A stretch of 64,000 nt of DNA. Source: Marinifilum fragile JCM 15579. Its GTDB lineage: Bacteria; Bacteroidota; Bacteroidia; Bacteroidales; Marinifilaceae. The notes beneath the pieces are model-generated. The model did no database searches and had not been told where the DNA came from. It saw nothing but the letters and a program-made list of their open reading frames with translations. The position numbers and the translations under genes are program-made. Where the stretch lies: positions 1 to 64,000 of the forward strand of contig NZ_BAZX01000024.1 of NCBI RefSeq assembly GCF_001310955.1, written 5' to 3'. Below, one piece after another: positions 55,801 through 63,561 of this stretch (position 1 is its first letter; each line of letters begins with the position of its first letter).

Positions 55801-56060
55801 GTTCCGTCATTACTTGAGGTTGAAGACATGTAGGTCATGTTCTCAACACCATTTACTGCTTCTTCAATAGGTACAACAACACTTTTTAGCAATGTTTCCG
55901 CATTTGCTCCAGGGTAGGTTGCAGAGATTTGCACTGTAGGAGGTGCAATTTCCGGGAACTGTTCCCTTGGCAGAGATGTAAGTCCCAATACCCCTAAAAT
56001 TAGGATAAGTATGGATATTACGGTCGATAAAACCGGCCGTTCAATAAATCTTCTTAACAT
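52890..56060 (-). CDS. RND multidrug efflux permease (HAE1 family)
   Basis: 1056 aa, complete. It starts MLRRFIERPVLSTVISILILILGVLGL, has the proton-relay Asp pair in FALVLAIGIVVDDAIVVVEAVH (about 400-420), two porter/docking domains and twelve membrane helices, the plan of AcrB/MexB. The expected final segment TGAVGGMLIGTVFGVFVIPAFFVIF is present. It captures drugs or other amphiphiles from the periplasm and passes them through the adaptor to the NodT channel. Expression is probably controlled by the regulator at 57418 through operators at 57274 and 57359. Confidence 0.96.
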   Translation of the reverse strand: MLRRFIERPVLSTVISILILILGVLGLTSLPREQFPEIAPPTVQISATYPGANAETLLKSVVVPIEEAVNGVENMTYMSSTSSNDGTATISVYFELGTNPDIAAVNVQNRVATVNSKLPQQVIQSGVTTKKVQTSVLMFMSLYSENDDFDATFIENYARINLIPMVKRINGVGDANVFGSRDYSMRIWLKPEKMAAFGLTPQDVVAALNEQNLEAAPGKFGENSSQSFEYVIRYKGKLSTQEEYENIILRSEGNSDFLRLKDVAKIELGAFSYATMNITNGNPSVAIAVYQTSGSNAQEIIKEVERTLEKASVDFPKGIGYVIPFNTNDFLEASISKVISTLIEAFLLVFLVVFLFLQDFRSTLIPAIAVPVAIVGTFFFLNLFGFSINMLTLFALVLAIGIVVDDAIVVVEAVHAKLDNGAKSAKKATVSAMSEITGAIISITLVMSAVFIPVSFLKGPTGAFYQQFAITLAVAIVISAINALTLSPALCALLLKPHNPSEDHKKGLMNRFYTSFNTGFDAITERYTKSVKFLINRKWLAGAILIAFTLLAGWFFKTTPTGFIPNEDQGIIFCDITLPPGSTLDRTAEVAGKVESIIEEIDVVQERMFVIGFSLMSGSKGGSKAFAVIKLKDWHERKEDHQKVNAIIGQLFGRTSGINEARILFFAPPTVRGFGNSDGFEMRLQDKSNGSFDDLMAKSGQFLGALNQRPEIKYAITSFNTGFPQYEMEVNVEKVKEAGISLNGLFSTLQGYYGSWYAADFNRFGKQYRVMIQASPEDRETIESMNHVFVRNANNELVSVSQFVNMKKVNGPDVVNRFNLFNSATINGNVNPGYSTGDAIQAIREVAEQTLPSTYGYEFSGMTREEEKAGNQAVVVFILSLIFVYFLLAAQYESYILPFSILLSLPIGIFGAIFFVKLIGLENNIYFQVALIMLIGLLAKNAILIVEFALQRRRHGMELLQAAAEGAKARLRPILMTSFAFILGLMPLMLASGAGAVGNRSIGTGAVGGMLIGTVFGVFVIPAFFVIFQIIQEKISGAPKVEDTEEIKVEELAKVQ

Positions 56061-56117
56061 GATTTTTGTTTAATTTTTAAAACTGAAAGAACTGCTTACT
56101 TTTGAGAAAAGGCAACA

Positions 56118-57251
56118 TTACCTTCTGCTTGCGATTGTCCCTTTTGAGATGATCTGCATACCATCACGAAGTTTTATCAAGCCATCAATGACATATTGCT
56201 CACCAGGGTTTACTCCAGCTTTCACAACAAAATGATTGTCAATAGTATTGGCTATTATTACCTCCTTCGATTCTACTTTGTTTTCTTTCCCTACCAGGTA
56301 AACGAATTTTTTTCCTTGTAATTCGTAAGTTGCTTTTTGAGGAAGCAAAACAATGTCATTCATGTTGGATGGCATTTTCACTTTTCCACTAATACCACTT
56401 CTAAGAAGATTATTAGGGTTAGGAAAGATGGCTCTGTAGCTGATACTTCCTGTTCTAGGATTTACCATTCCGTTAATTGTTTCAATTTTCCCTTTGAAAT
56501 CGTACAATGAACCATCGGCTAATACAAGCTCAACTTCTGGCATTTTCTTGATTTTTTCATTTGCAGTATTACCATTTAATTGGCGATTAAATTGTAATAA
56601 TTGCTTTTCATTCAGTGTGAAATAGGCATATACATTTTTAATGTTTGAAACTGTAGTCAAAGGTTTAGCTTCGGTACGTCCAACCAAACTTCCAACTTTG
56701 TATGGCAAGCTTCCAATAATGCCATCAACTGGACTTTTGATCATTGTATAATCCAGATTTTCTTTGGCATTTTGATACTGAGCTTTTGCAGCAGCTAGCT
56801 GTGCCTTTGCAGCATTCAAATTGCTTTTTGCAGTTTTAAGCTGAATGGAACTAATAATGTTTTTTTCAACCAGCGGTGTAATTTTGTCAACTTCCACCTG
56901 TGCTGAAAAGACTTGAGCTTCGGCCACTTTAATATTTGCCTTTGCAGCTTTAACCTGTTGGCTTAAGGTTTCTGCGCTAAGTTTAAAAAGTAATTGCCCT
57001 TTTGTTACCTGATCACCTTCGTCGATATAAATTTCATCAATGAATCCATCTACTTTTGGTCTGATTTTGATGTTTTGCATCCCCTCAATATTGGCTGCAT
57101 ATTCATTATATGTAGTGACATTGGACTTTTCAACAGTTTGAACAGGAAAAGGCATCGGGCCATGTCCGGCTTGAGCTTGATTTCCTTTTTTGCATGATGT
57201 AAATCCTAGTAGGAGGATTATAATACCAGCGAATAAATAGTTTTTTCTCAT
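56118..57251 (-). CDS. RND efflux periplasmic adaptor lipoprotein
   Basis: 377 aa with lipobox GFTSC (Cys20). Lipoyl half (NIKIRPKVDGFIDEIYIDEGDQVTKGQLLFKL, about 60-92), helical hairpin (about 95-165), second lipoyl half (TMIKSPVDGIIGSLPYKVGSLVGRTEAKPLTTVSNI), barrel and membrane-proximal domains: a complete AcrA/MexA-type fold. First gene of the pump operon, 57 nt before the permease. Two AGTTCG-N8-CGAACT sites lie in its upstream region. Confidence 0.94.
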   Translation of the reverse strand: MRKNYLFAGIIILLLGFTSCKKGNQAQAGHGPMPFPVQTVEKSNVTTYNEYAANIEGMQNIKIRPKVDGFIDEIYIDEGDQVTKGQLLFKLSAETLSQQVKAAKANIKVAEAQVFSAQVEVDKITPLVEKNIISSIQLKTAKSNLNAAKAQLAAAKAQYQNAKENLDYTMIKSPVDGIIGSLPYKVGSLVGRTEAKPLTTVSNIKNVYAYFTLNEKQLLQFNRQLNGNTANEKIKKMPEVELVLADGSLYDFKGKIETINGMVNPRTGSISYRAIFPNPNNLLRSGISGKVKMPSNMNDIVLLPQKATYELQGKKFVYLVGKENKVESKEVIIANTIDNHFVVKAGVNPGEQYVIDGLIKLRDGMQIISKGTIASRR

Positions 57252-57273
57252 GTGATATTCTTTTAGTTCTAAA

Positions 57274-57293
57274 AGTTCGGACTGAAACGAACT
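57274..57293. promoter_or_regulatory. Operator copy 1 (AGTTCG-N8-CGAACT)
   Basis: Perfect 6-bp inverted repeat with 8-nt spacer, 23 nt upstream of the adaptor start. Same architecture as the copies at 57359 and 57970. Confidence 0.85.
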
Positions 57294-57358
57294 TTAGGGA
57301 TGTTGATTTTTAATGTTTTTTGGTAATTCCTAATGTTTAAATAATCTTAGGTTTGGTA

Positions 57359-57378
57359 AGTTCGAGCGTAAACGAACT
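57359..57378. promoter_or_regulatory. Operator copy 2 (AGTTCG-N8-CGAACT)
   Basis: Same half-sites and spacer length as copy 1, centre-to-centre 85 bp from it (about eight helical turns), between the regulator stop and the adaptor gene. Confidence 0.85.
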
Positions 57379-57417
57379 ATGAGTGCGTCAAGTTTTATGA
57401 ATTTATAATGTCAAAAT

Positions 57418-57933
57418 TTATTTAGAAAAATGATCGAAAAGTGAACATTTGGCTTCAATGTTTTTGTGAAGTTGTTCCAAAAGGCTGATTGTGTTTGTTA
57501 AAAAATCTAAATAAGGCATATCATGATCGATGGTGTACTTTTTATCATTTGACACCTCATTTGCTAGTTTCTTGTACTCTCTAACTTGAATTAATAATTT
57601 CTGTTCGGTTCTATACATTTTAATGCTCTCATTAATTCTGGTCAAGAAACCAACAGGGTTTAAGGTGAAATATTTTTTTCTATCACCAGGTTTTGTGTGA
57701 TAGGTGATAATTTCATTTTTTTGAAGTGTTTTCAAATTTGTAGAAACTGTACTTTTACTAGCTCCAATGAAATTGACCAATTCGTCAAAAGTAGAACCGT
57801 TTTCCTTGTTTATAAGGAGTGTCGCAAAGATTCGTGCTGCTATAGGAGCCATTTTTTCTTGCTTTTCCATAAACAGTCCGTAGCTTTCTACTAATATTTT
57901 CTTCCTTTTTTCTAAATCGACTTGGTTCTTCAT
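57418..57933 (-). CDS. GbsR/MarR-like transcriptional regulator of the efflux operon
   Basis: 171 aa. The winged helix is in APIAARIFATLLINKENGSTFDELVNFIGASKSTVSTNLKTLQKNEIITYHTKPGDRKKYFTLN (about 27-92), followed by a long helix pair used for dimerisation. The pattern matches the GbsR branch of MarR-type regulators. Divergence is absent: it sits upstream of the pump genes on the same strand, with one palindromic site in its own promoter (57970-57989) and two before the adaptor, a classic autoregulated repressor arrangement. Ligand unknown. Confidence 0.9.
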   Translation of the reverse strand: MKNQVDLEKRKKILVESYGLFMEKQEKMAPIAARIFATLLINKENGSTFDELVNFIGASKSTVSTNLKTLQKNEIITYHTKPGDRKKYFTLNPVGFLTRINESIKMYRTEQKLLIQVREYKKLANEVSNDKKYTIDHDMPYLDFLTNTISLLEQLHKNIEAKCSLFDHFSK

Positions 57934-57969
57934 CCTTGTTAATTTTTAAGACAGTGCAAATGTAGTATT

Positions 57970-57989
57970 AGTTCGGAACAATCCGAACT
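57970..57989. promoter_or_regulatory. Operator copy 3, in the regulator's own promoter
   Basis: AGTTCG-N8-CGAACT, here widened to a perfect 10-bp inverted repeat (TTAGTTCGGA/TCCGAACTAA around ACAA), 36 nt upstream of the regulator start codon. Confidence 0.88.
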
Positions 57990-58625
57990 AAAAAATGTTA
58001 AATTAATGCAAAAATGATAAAAATCAGGTAGCATTCCCATTGTTCTAAAATATCAGAGTTTATATTTGTGCTTGAATAACAATAGATTAAGAAAAGAGGA
58101 ATGAATCCACGAATTGTGGAGCTTTTCTACAGCTTTGAAAATCAGCCTATTTGGAAATAGACTGATTAAGAACTCTTAAACTTTTGTAACATTCAGATAT
58201 TGCGCTCGTTAAAAATGGTGTTGAGTAATGAATGTATGTGTGTCATTTTTTTGGCACAGAAATCTCTAAATGAATCGTGAAGTTGAATAACGTCTAATAA
58301 AATACAAATGACAAAAATAAAGAAGAGGGAATTATCATTTATTGAATTCTTTAAAACTTGTTTCCCAAATAAAAAGATACCCAAAATAAGAAGCAACAAT
58401 AATGGTGCTTATCAATCTCAAATTGAGTTGTTTTTTAACATTCTACACATTTGGGCAAAATCTAAACCAGCATAAATAATTTGGTACAATACAACAAAAT
58501 TTGTGCTCTAATCGAAAGGATATTGGAGCTAATATTTTTGAATTGTGATCTAAACTAATCGTTTGGAAAAGGATTGTATTGTGAAAAATTTAAATAAAAA
58601 ATAAACTATCTTAATAACAATTTTC
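57990..58625. other. Intergenic region with promoter, 19-codon frame and hairpin
   Basis: A good promoter, TTG (58040-58042), 18 nt, TATATTTG (58061-58068), is followed by a 19-codon frame from ATG 58101 (MNPRIVELFYSFENQPIWK) ending at 58160, with AGAGGA right before its ATG. Its end overlaps a hairpin AATCAG/CTGATT with inner CTATTT/AAATAG (58140-58167). The remaining 450 nt show no gene; a 68-codon minus-strand frame (58193-58399) is probably accidental. Confidence 0.4.
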
Positions 58626-59824
58626 ATGAGAGTAGAGAGAAAAGTGATTGCGATTATAATGATATTAAGTATGTGGTGTTCTTTTGCAAGTTGTGATGAC
58701 GAGTTTGTAGAAGATCAAAATCCAACAGAGGAGGTTGATACAAATGAAGATGTGAATAATGGCGATGATAGTACTGGAGATAATACCAGTGAAGAAGGTA
58801 ACACCGAAGAAGGTAATAGTAGTGATGATACTTCAAAAGATGGTAACAGAACTACAATTGAAAATAAAGTGTTTAATGAAACTTTGATTATTGATGGCCA
58901 TGAAAATGATAGTTTGCTAATAAGGAACTGTACCTTCGAAAATATTGATGATATTGCACTTGTTATTAAAACTGTGGATGAGCTTATAATACGTGATTGT
59001 ATCTTCAGAAATTTAAATTCACATGCCATATTCCTGCAAGCAGGTCAAAATTCAAATAATATTACGATTGAAGGAAATGAAATTTACGATGTTGCAGGTA
59101 TAGGAATATTTGCCGGTGAAGGTCATACTAATACAAAGTGTATCAATAATAAAATACACGATGTTGCTTTTGTTGATGTAGAAGGACATACTCCCCATGG
59201 AATATATTTATGTGGTAAAAATTTCCTTATAGAAGATAATACAATATTTAATTGTGGGTCATTAGATGGTAAAGGGTTAGGTATCAGTGTGCGATCGTAT
59301 GGCACAATCTCAAAAAATAAAATATATAATGGACGAGCTAGTGGTATAGCTTTCTCTAGCGATCATCCTGCATTTAATGGTACCTTACTAATAGAGAATA
59401 ATGTAATATTTGATAATTATGAGAATGCAATTACTCTTTATTTATCGAATGAAGATTCTCCCTTAGGTAATATAACGGTTCGTTTTAATACTATGTTATC
59501 AGATAATAAACCTGTTGTTTATGCAAACTCATGGAAGTCGCTATCTAGTGAATTAGTGTCTTACGGAAATATCCTAATTAGAACAGATGGAGATGATACT
59601 TATATTGACTCTTCCAGTTCTAATTCCATTTTCAAGAAATGCAAAACTTATATAGTAGTAAAGACATCGGTTTTATTGATTTTGATGCGAGAAACTTTCA
59701 TTTGAAATCAAATGCTGAGGCATTGAATTTTGCGACAGGAATTAATGATTTTCCGGAATTTGATAAGGAAAACAACAGAAGGAATTCATCAGGTTTAGAT
59801 GCTGGTGCTTACGAATACAAATAA
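58626..59824 (+). pseudogene. Right-handed parallel beta-helix lipoprotein, frameshift near the 3' end
   Basis: Lipobox SFASC (Cys23) is followed by a Thr/Ser/Asp/Glu-rich linker (about 27-75) and a parallel beta-helix (about 85-330) with repeated N-I-x-G-N-x-I rungs (ITIEGNEIYDVAGIGIFAGEG, FLIEDNTIFNCGSLDGKGLGISVRS, LLIENNVIFDNYENAITLY). The frame ends at 59705 with an unlikely tail; adding one T at about 59630-59633 joins FQEMQNLYSSKDIGFIDFDARNFHL and runs to 59824, ending SSGLDAGAYEYK, a usual end of such proteins. About 399 aa. Predicted surface protein, possibly a polysaccharide-binding or -degrading relative; the catalytic type is not evident. Confidence 0.82.
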
Positions 59825-59843
59825 GAAAATCTTAAAATATAAT

Positions 59844-59882
59844 AAAGAGGCTATTTCAGTATTGATATAGCCTCTTTTTTTC
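59844..59882 (+). terminator. Terminator after the beta-helix gene
   Basis: AAAGAGGCTAT (59844-59854) pairs with ATAGCCTCTTT (59867-59877) and continues into a T-run. Confidence 0.92.
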
Positions 59883-60062
59883 TACATTACTTTCATTTGT
59901 TAATAAGTAGCACTTTCAAATTGATATTTGCTTTATAAAGAATTTGTTCTGAACTTGTATAGAGGTAATACTTGTAATTGTACTGATAAACCAACTTACA
60001 TATCGGTTACCTTGATTAATTCTCCTTGTGGTGATGTGATATTATTATAAACAGGTTCTCTT

Positions 60063-61280
60063 ATGAAGGAAAAAATTCTTCTCATTTCTAAAGATACACT
60101 AAGAACAGCAGCTTTAGGTTGTTATGGCGGCCAAATATGGAAAACCAGCAATATTGATGAGTTAGCAGAAAAGGGAACCGTTTTCCGAAGACACTATACT
60201 GCAGCAGCCACTTCTGCAATGTCCTATTCTTCAATGTTTACAGGTAAATATTGCCACGAAATGGACCGTAAAAAATTTACTGAAGTAGAACATTATAAAG
60301 GAGACTCCTTGTTTAGAATATTGGAAGATCGTGGATATGCTTGTCATATTTTTTGGGGAGAAAGCTGGTCTCGGAATGTAATTCCTTATACAAAAATTTA
60401 TGGAGATAAAACCTGCTTTCATAATTTGGATATAGAACAAAGAGTTGGAGCAGAACCTATTAAAAAAGTAAGTAAAAAAGATAAAACTGTTAAAGATACT
60501 GTTAATCGAATTGTAGAGGAGGTTCTAAAAGTAAAAGAGGAGAAAGCCTTTTTGTGGATTCATTTTCCTCATGTTTTATTTGGTGCATCATGTTATGATT
60601 CTGATATTGATATGTTTGATTTTTTTGTTGGCGAAATGCGTAAATATTATAATGATGATTCTATTTACATTACATCAGATCATGGGCATATGAACATGTC
60701 TAAAGGCGTACCGGTTTACGGTTTTCATTTGTATGAAGAGGGAGTACATGTACCTTTAATAACTCCTAGAATTGATGGTATGAATACTATAGATTTTCCA
60801 ACAAGTCATACTCAATTAATGGAAATTATTCTGGATAATAAGATTTCAAAGCAAGAATGTATATTTATTGATACTCAATATTATTTGCAAGAAAACCGAA
60901 AGTTGGCTGTAATTAAAAACAACTTTAAGTATATCTACAACAAAAGAACAAAGTCAGAAGAGCTTTATGATTTGGAATTTGATATCCAGGAAAATGTTAA
61001 CCTTCTTCAGAAGCAAGTTGAAGAAAAAGGCCGCGGTAAAATATATTGGCTGGATGAAATCTATTTTTACAATAAATGGAGTATTATTCCAAGTATCTAT
61101 AAGGAATTAAGAGCAAAGAAAGATGAAATTTGGAAAGAAGGTAGTTTTTTCGAAGAGTTATTATATAAGATCAACTTTAAAAGAAAATACTTCATTAATA
61201 AAATCAAGAATAAAAAAATTCTATCCAAACTAAAAGGAATTTCAAACTCAAATCCACATATTTCAAAATACCAAAGATAA
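60063..61280 (+). CDS. Sulfatase-fold (alkaline phosphatase superfamily) enzyme without the FGly cysteine
   Basis: 405 aa, no signal peptide. The sulfatase-type N-terminus DTLRTAALGCYG has metal ligand Asp11; the second metal site is SDHGH (205-209). Where sulfatases have CxPSR, nine residues before the conserved TG (T60), this protein has S51-A-M-S-Y55, so there is no formylglycine site of the usual Cys/Ser-Pro-Ser-Arg type; neighbouring Thr50 is another nucleophile candidate. It more likely acts like phosphatases or phospho(ethanolamine/glycerol) transferases of this superfamily. The lack of a signal fits a cytoplasmic or inner-face role. Beside polysaccharide genes. Confidence 0.75.
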   Translation: MKEKILLISKDTLRTAALGCYGGQIWKTSNIDELAEKGTVFRRHYTAAATSAMSYSSMFTGKYCHEMDRKKFTEVEHYKGDSLFRILEDRGYACHIFWGESWSRNVIPYTKIYGDKTCFHNLDIEQRVGAEPIKKVSKKDKTVKDTVNRIVEEVLKVKEEKAFLWIHFPHVLFGASCYDSDIDMFDFFVGEMRKYYNDDSIYITSDHGHMNMSKGVPVYGFHLYEEGVHVPLITPRIDGMNTIDFPTSHTQLMEIILDNKISKQECIFIDTQYYLQENRKLAVIKNNFKYIYNKRTKSEELYDLEFDIQENVNLLQKQVEEKGRGKIYWLDEIYFYNKWSIIPSIYKELRAKKDEIWKEGSFFEELLYKINFKRKYFINKIKNKKILSKLKGISNSNPHISKYQR

Positions 61281-61774
61281 ATAGAACATCGATTTCTCTG
61301 GAAAAACTTGTATTTGTTTAAGTTTTCTTATGGAGCTATATGTGTATTTTATGTAGCTAATCTGATGATTTATAAAAGTTTCTTCTAAAAAAATGAAATA
61401 TAATAACTCAATCTTGACTTTTATTTAAAATGGTAGGAAATTGTATTACTTATGAAATTCAGAACGCAAGAAAATCTGGATCACTGAGTATTGAAATTGA
61501 GATTTTCATTCCTCAAAAATTAGAATTATTACTTTACCATGAATGTTAATAACAATTTCAATAATACTATTTTAAGTTTCTTTCTAGAAAGAAGCAAATT
61601 CATCCTATTTTACAATTAAATGGGATTGAGGAAACGAAGTATTGCCCAAATTTTCCTCAAATAGAGAAAACCCTTTCATCTCCCTTAAAACTTCCTGAAA
61701 TTTAATCTTTAGTTCACCAATCTGTGATATGGTGTTGCAATACTGTGCTCAAAATTTTACAAATATAGATTCAG
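61281..61774. other. Intergenic region before the aminotransferase gene
   Basis: 494 nt of AT-rich sequence. No gene, repeat or clear terminator recognised. A TATATTTG motif near 61760 lies on the minus strand and points away from the downstream gene. Confidence 0.35.
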
Positions 61775-63001
61775 ATGAAAAGACAAATTCTGATGGTTGA
61801 CCTGAAAGGGCAGTACGACAGATTACGAAATGAGATTGATCCTGCGATAAATAGTGTACTGCAATCTGGGAAGTTTATAAATGGCCCGGACGTTGAAAGT
61901 TTTGCAGAAGAATTGGCTACCTGGATTGGAGTTAAGCATGTGATTCCTTGTGCAAATGGGACTGATGCATTGCAATTGGCCATTATGGCTCTTGAATTAC
62001 CAGCAGATTCCGAGATAATTGTTCCATCATTTACCTATGCAGCAACAGTTGAAGTAATTTCCCTACTTGGGTTTAAACCTGTATTTGTGGATGTAAACCC
62101 ACACACTTTTACTATTGATTTGCATGATCTGCGAAGACAAATAAATCCCAAAACAAAATTAATTATTCCTGTACATTTATTTGGACAATGCGCCGAAATG
62201 GAAGAGATCCTCCTAATTGCCAATAGATACAACTTAAGAATAGTGGAAGATACTGCTCAGGCAATTGGTGCTGACTATTTTTTCTCTGACAAAAGATCAG
62301 TTAAGGCAGGAACGATAGGAGATATTGGAACCACCTCATTTTTTCCATCCAAAAACCTGGGGTGTTATGGAGATGGGGGAGCCTTATTCACGAACGATGA
62401 TGAATTGGCTGCTCGCATTAAAATGATGGCTAATCATGGCCAGAAACAAAAATATTATCATGATATAATAGGTTGTAATTCAAGATTAGATAGTATACAG
62501 GCGGCTATTTTAAGAGTTAAGCTACAACACTTGAATGAATTCACCGAGAAAAGAAAAGCGGTGGCTCAATTTTATCGAGATAAACTAAAGGGTGTAAGAG
62601 GAATATCAACTCCAATATGTTCGAGAAATTCGACACATGTTTACAATCAGTTTACCTTAAAAATAGATTTAAGTGACAGGTTCAATATTAACAATGTAAG
62701 AAATTGCCTGCAGTTGGAATTGAAAAACCGAGGAATTCCTACCATGATATATTATCCTGTTCCTAATCACCTTCAGAAAGCATATTATTCTGATCAATAT
62801 CCTAAAGGCAGCATACCAATGTCAGAGAAGTTGAGCGAAAGGGTATTGTCTCTTCCTATTCATACTGAAATGAATAGAATTGAGTTGAAATATATTACAG
62901 ACTCAATTGAGGAAATTATGGATAAAATGTTGTCAATGGTTACTGCTACAAAAAGAGATTCACGATGGAAACAGACTATTTTGCACACGAATCAGCTGTA
63001 A
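61775..63001 (+). CDS. DegT/DnrJ/EryC1/StrS-family sugar aminotransferase, WbpE-like
   Basis: 408 aa PLP enzyme. The Schiff-base lysine is K193 in [24 protein letters not shown] (about 59-68) and [10 protein letters not shown] (about 163-172) bind the cofactor. The N-terminus [19 protein letters not shown] and HLFGQCAEM with [14 protein letters not shown] resemble WbpE/WlbC, which aminates UDP-2-acetamido-3-keto-glucuronate. The gene overlaps by 37 nt with a WbpD-like acetyltransferase and precedes a WbpB-like dehydrogenase, the set needed for UDP-diacetamido-uronic acid. Extra C-terminal residues beyond about 390 lie in the overlap. Confidence 0.9.
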   Translation: MKRQILMVDLKGQYDRLRNEIDPAINSVLQSGKFINGPDVESFAEELATWIGVKHVIPCANGTDALQLAIMALELPADSEIIVPSFTYAATVEVISLLGFKPVFVDVNPHTFTIDLHDLRRQINPKTKLIIPVHLFGQCAEMEEILLIANRYNLRIVEDTAQAIGADYFFSDKRSVKAGTIGDIGTTSFFPSKNLGCYGDGGALFTNDDELAARIKMMANHGQKQKYYHDIIGCNSRLDSIQAAILRVKLQHLNEFTEKRKAVAQFYRDKLKGVRGISTPICSRNSTHVYNQFTLKIDLSDRFNINNVRNCLQLELKNRGIPTMIYYPVPNHLQKAYYSDQYPKGSIPMSEKLSERVLSLPIHTEMNRIELKYITDSIEEIMDKMLSMVTATKRDSRWKQTILHTNQL

Positions 63002-63555
63002 TAGATGATAATTGCAGCATTGGTGTGGGAACAAAAATCTGGCACTTTTGTCATATTATGAGTGGATGTACAATTGGTGCAGATTGTAATCTTGGACAAA
63101 ATGTGTTGGTTTCAACAGGTGTTGTTTTAGGGAGAAATGTAAAAGTTCAAAACAATGTCTCAATTTATACCGGTGTGATTTGTGAAGATGATGTTTTTCT
63201 TGGTCCTTCAATGGTTTTTACCAACGTAATCAACCCCAGATCAGCGGTGATACGAAAAGACGAATATAAAGAAACCATGGTTCGAAAAGGGGCAAGCATT
63301 GGTGCAAATGCTACCATATTATGTGGAAATGAAATTGGTAAATATGCTTTTGTTGGAGCTGGTGCTGTTGTTACAAAACCAGTAAAAGATTATGCCTTGG
63401 TTGTTGGAAATCCATCGAAGCAAATTGGATGGGTAAGTGAATTTGGACACAGGTTATATTTTAATGACAGTGGCGTTGCAATTTGTAAAGAAACTGGTGA
63501 TGAATATCTAATTCAGGATCAGGTGGTTTGTAAGAAGAATGGTGCGATTGATTAA
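62965..63555 (+). CDS. WbpD-like sugar N-acetyltransferase (left-handed beta-helix)
   Basis: 196 aa. Hexapeptide repeats run through residues about 10-150 ([94 protein letters not shown]) with WHFCHI characteristic of the WbpD/WlbB 3-N-acetyltransferases, in which the histidine is near the active site. It likely acetylates the 3-amino group of the UDP-sugar made by the upstream aminotransferase. Starts inside the 3' end of that gene, so translation is coupled. Confidence 0.9.
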   Translation: METDYFAHESAVIDDNCSIGVGTKIWHFCHIMSGCTIGADCNLGQNVLVSTGVVLGRNVKVQNNVSIYTGVICEDDVFLGPSMVFTNVINPRSAVIRKDEYKETMVRKGASIGANATILCGNEIGKYAFVGAGAVVTKPVKDYALVVGNPSKQIGWVSEFGHRLYFNDSGVAICKETGDEYLIQDQVVCKKNGAID

Positions 63556-63561
63556 AGATCT

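Noticed and set aside
58193-58399. 68-codon membrane-like frame on the minus strand
   Set aside because: Single hydrophobic stretch, no family resemblance, no promoter; opposite to the good promoter at 58040.
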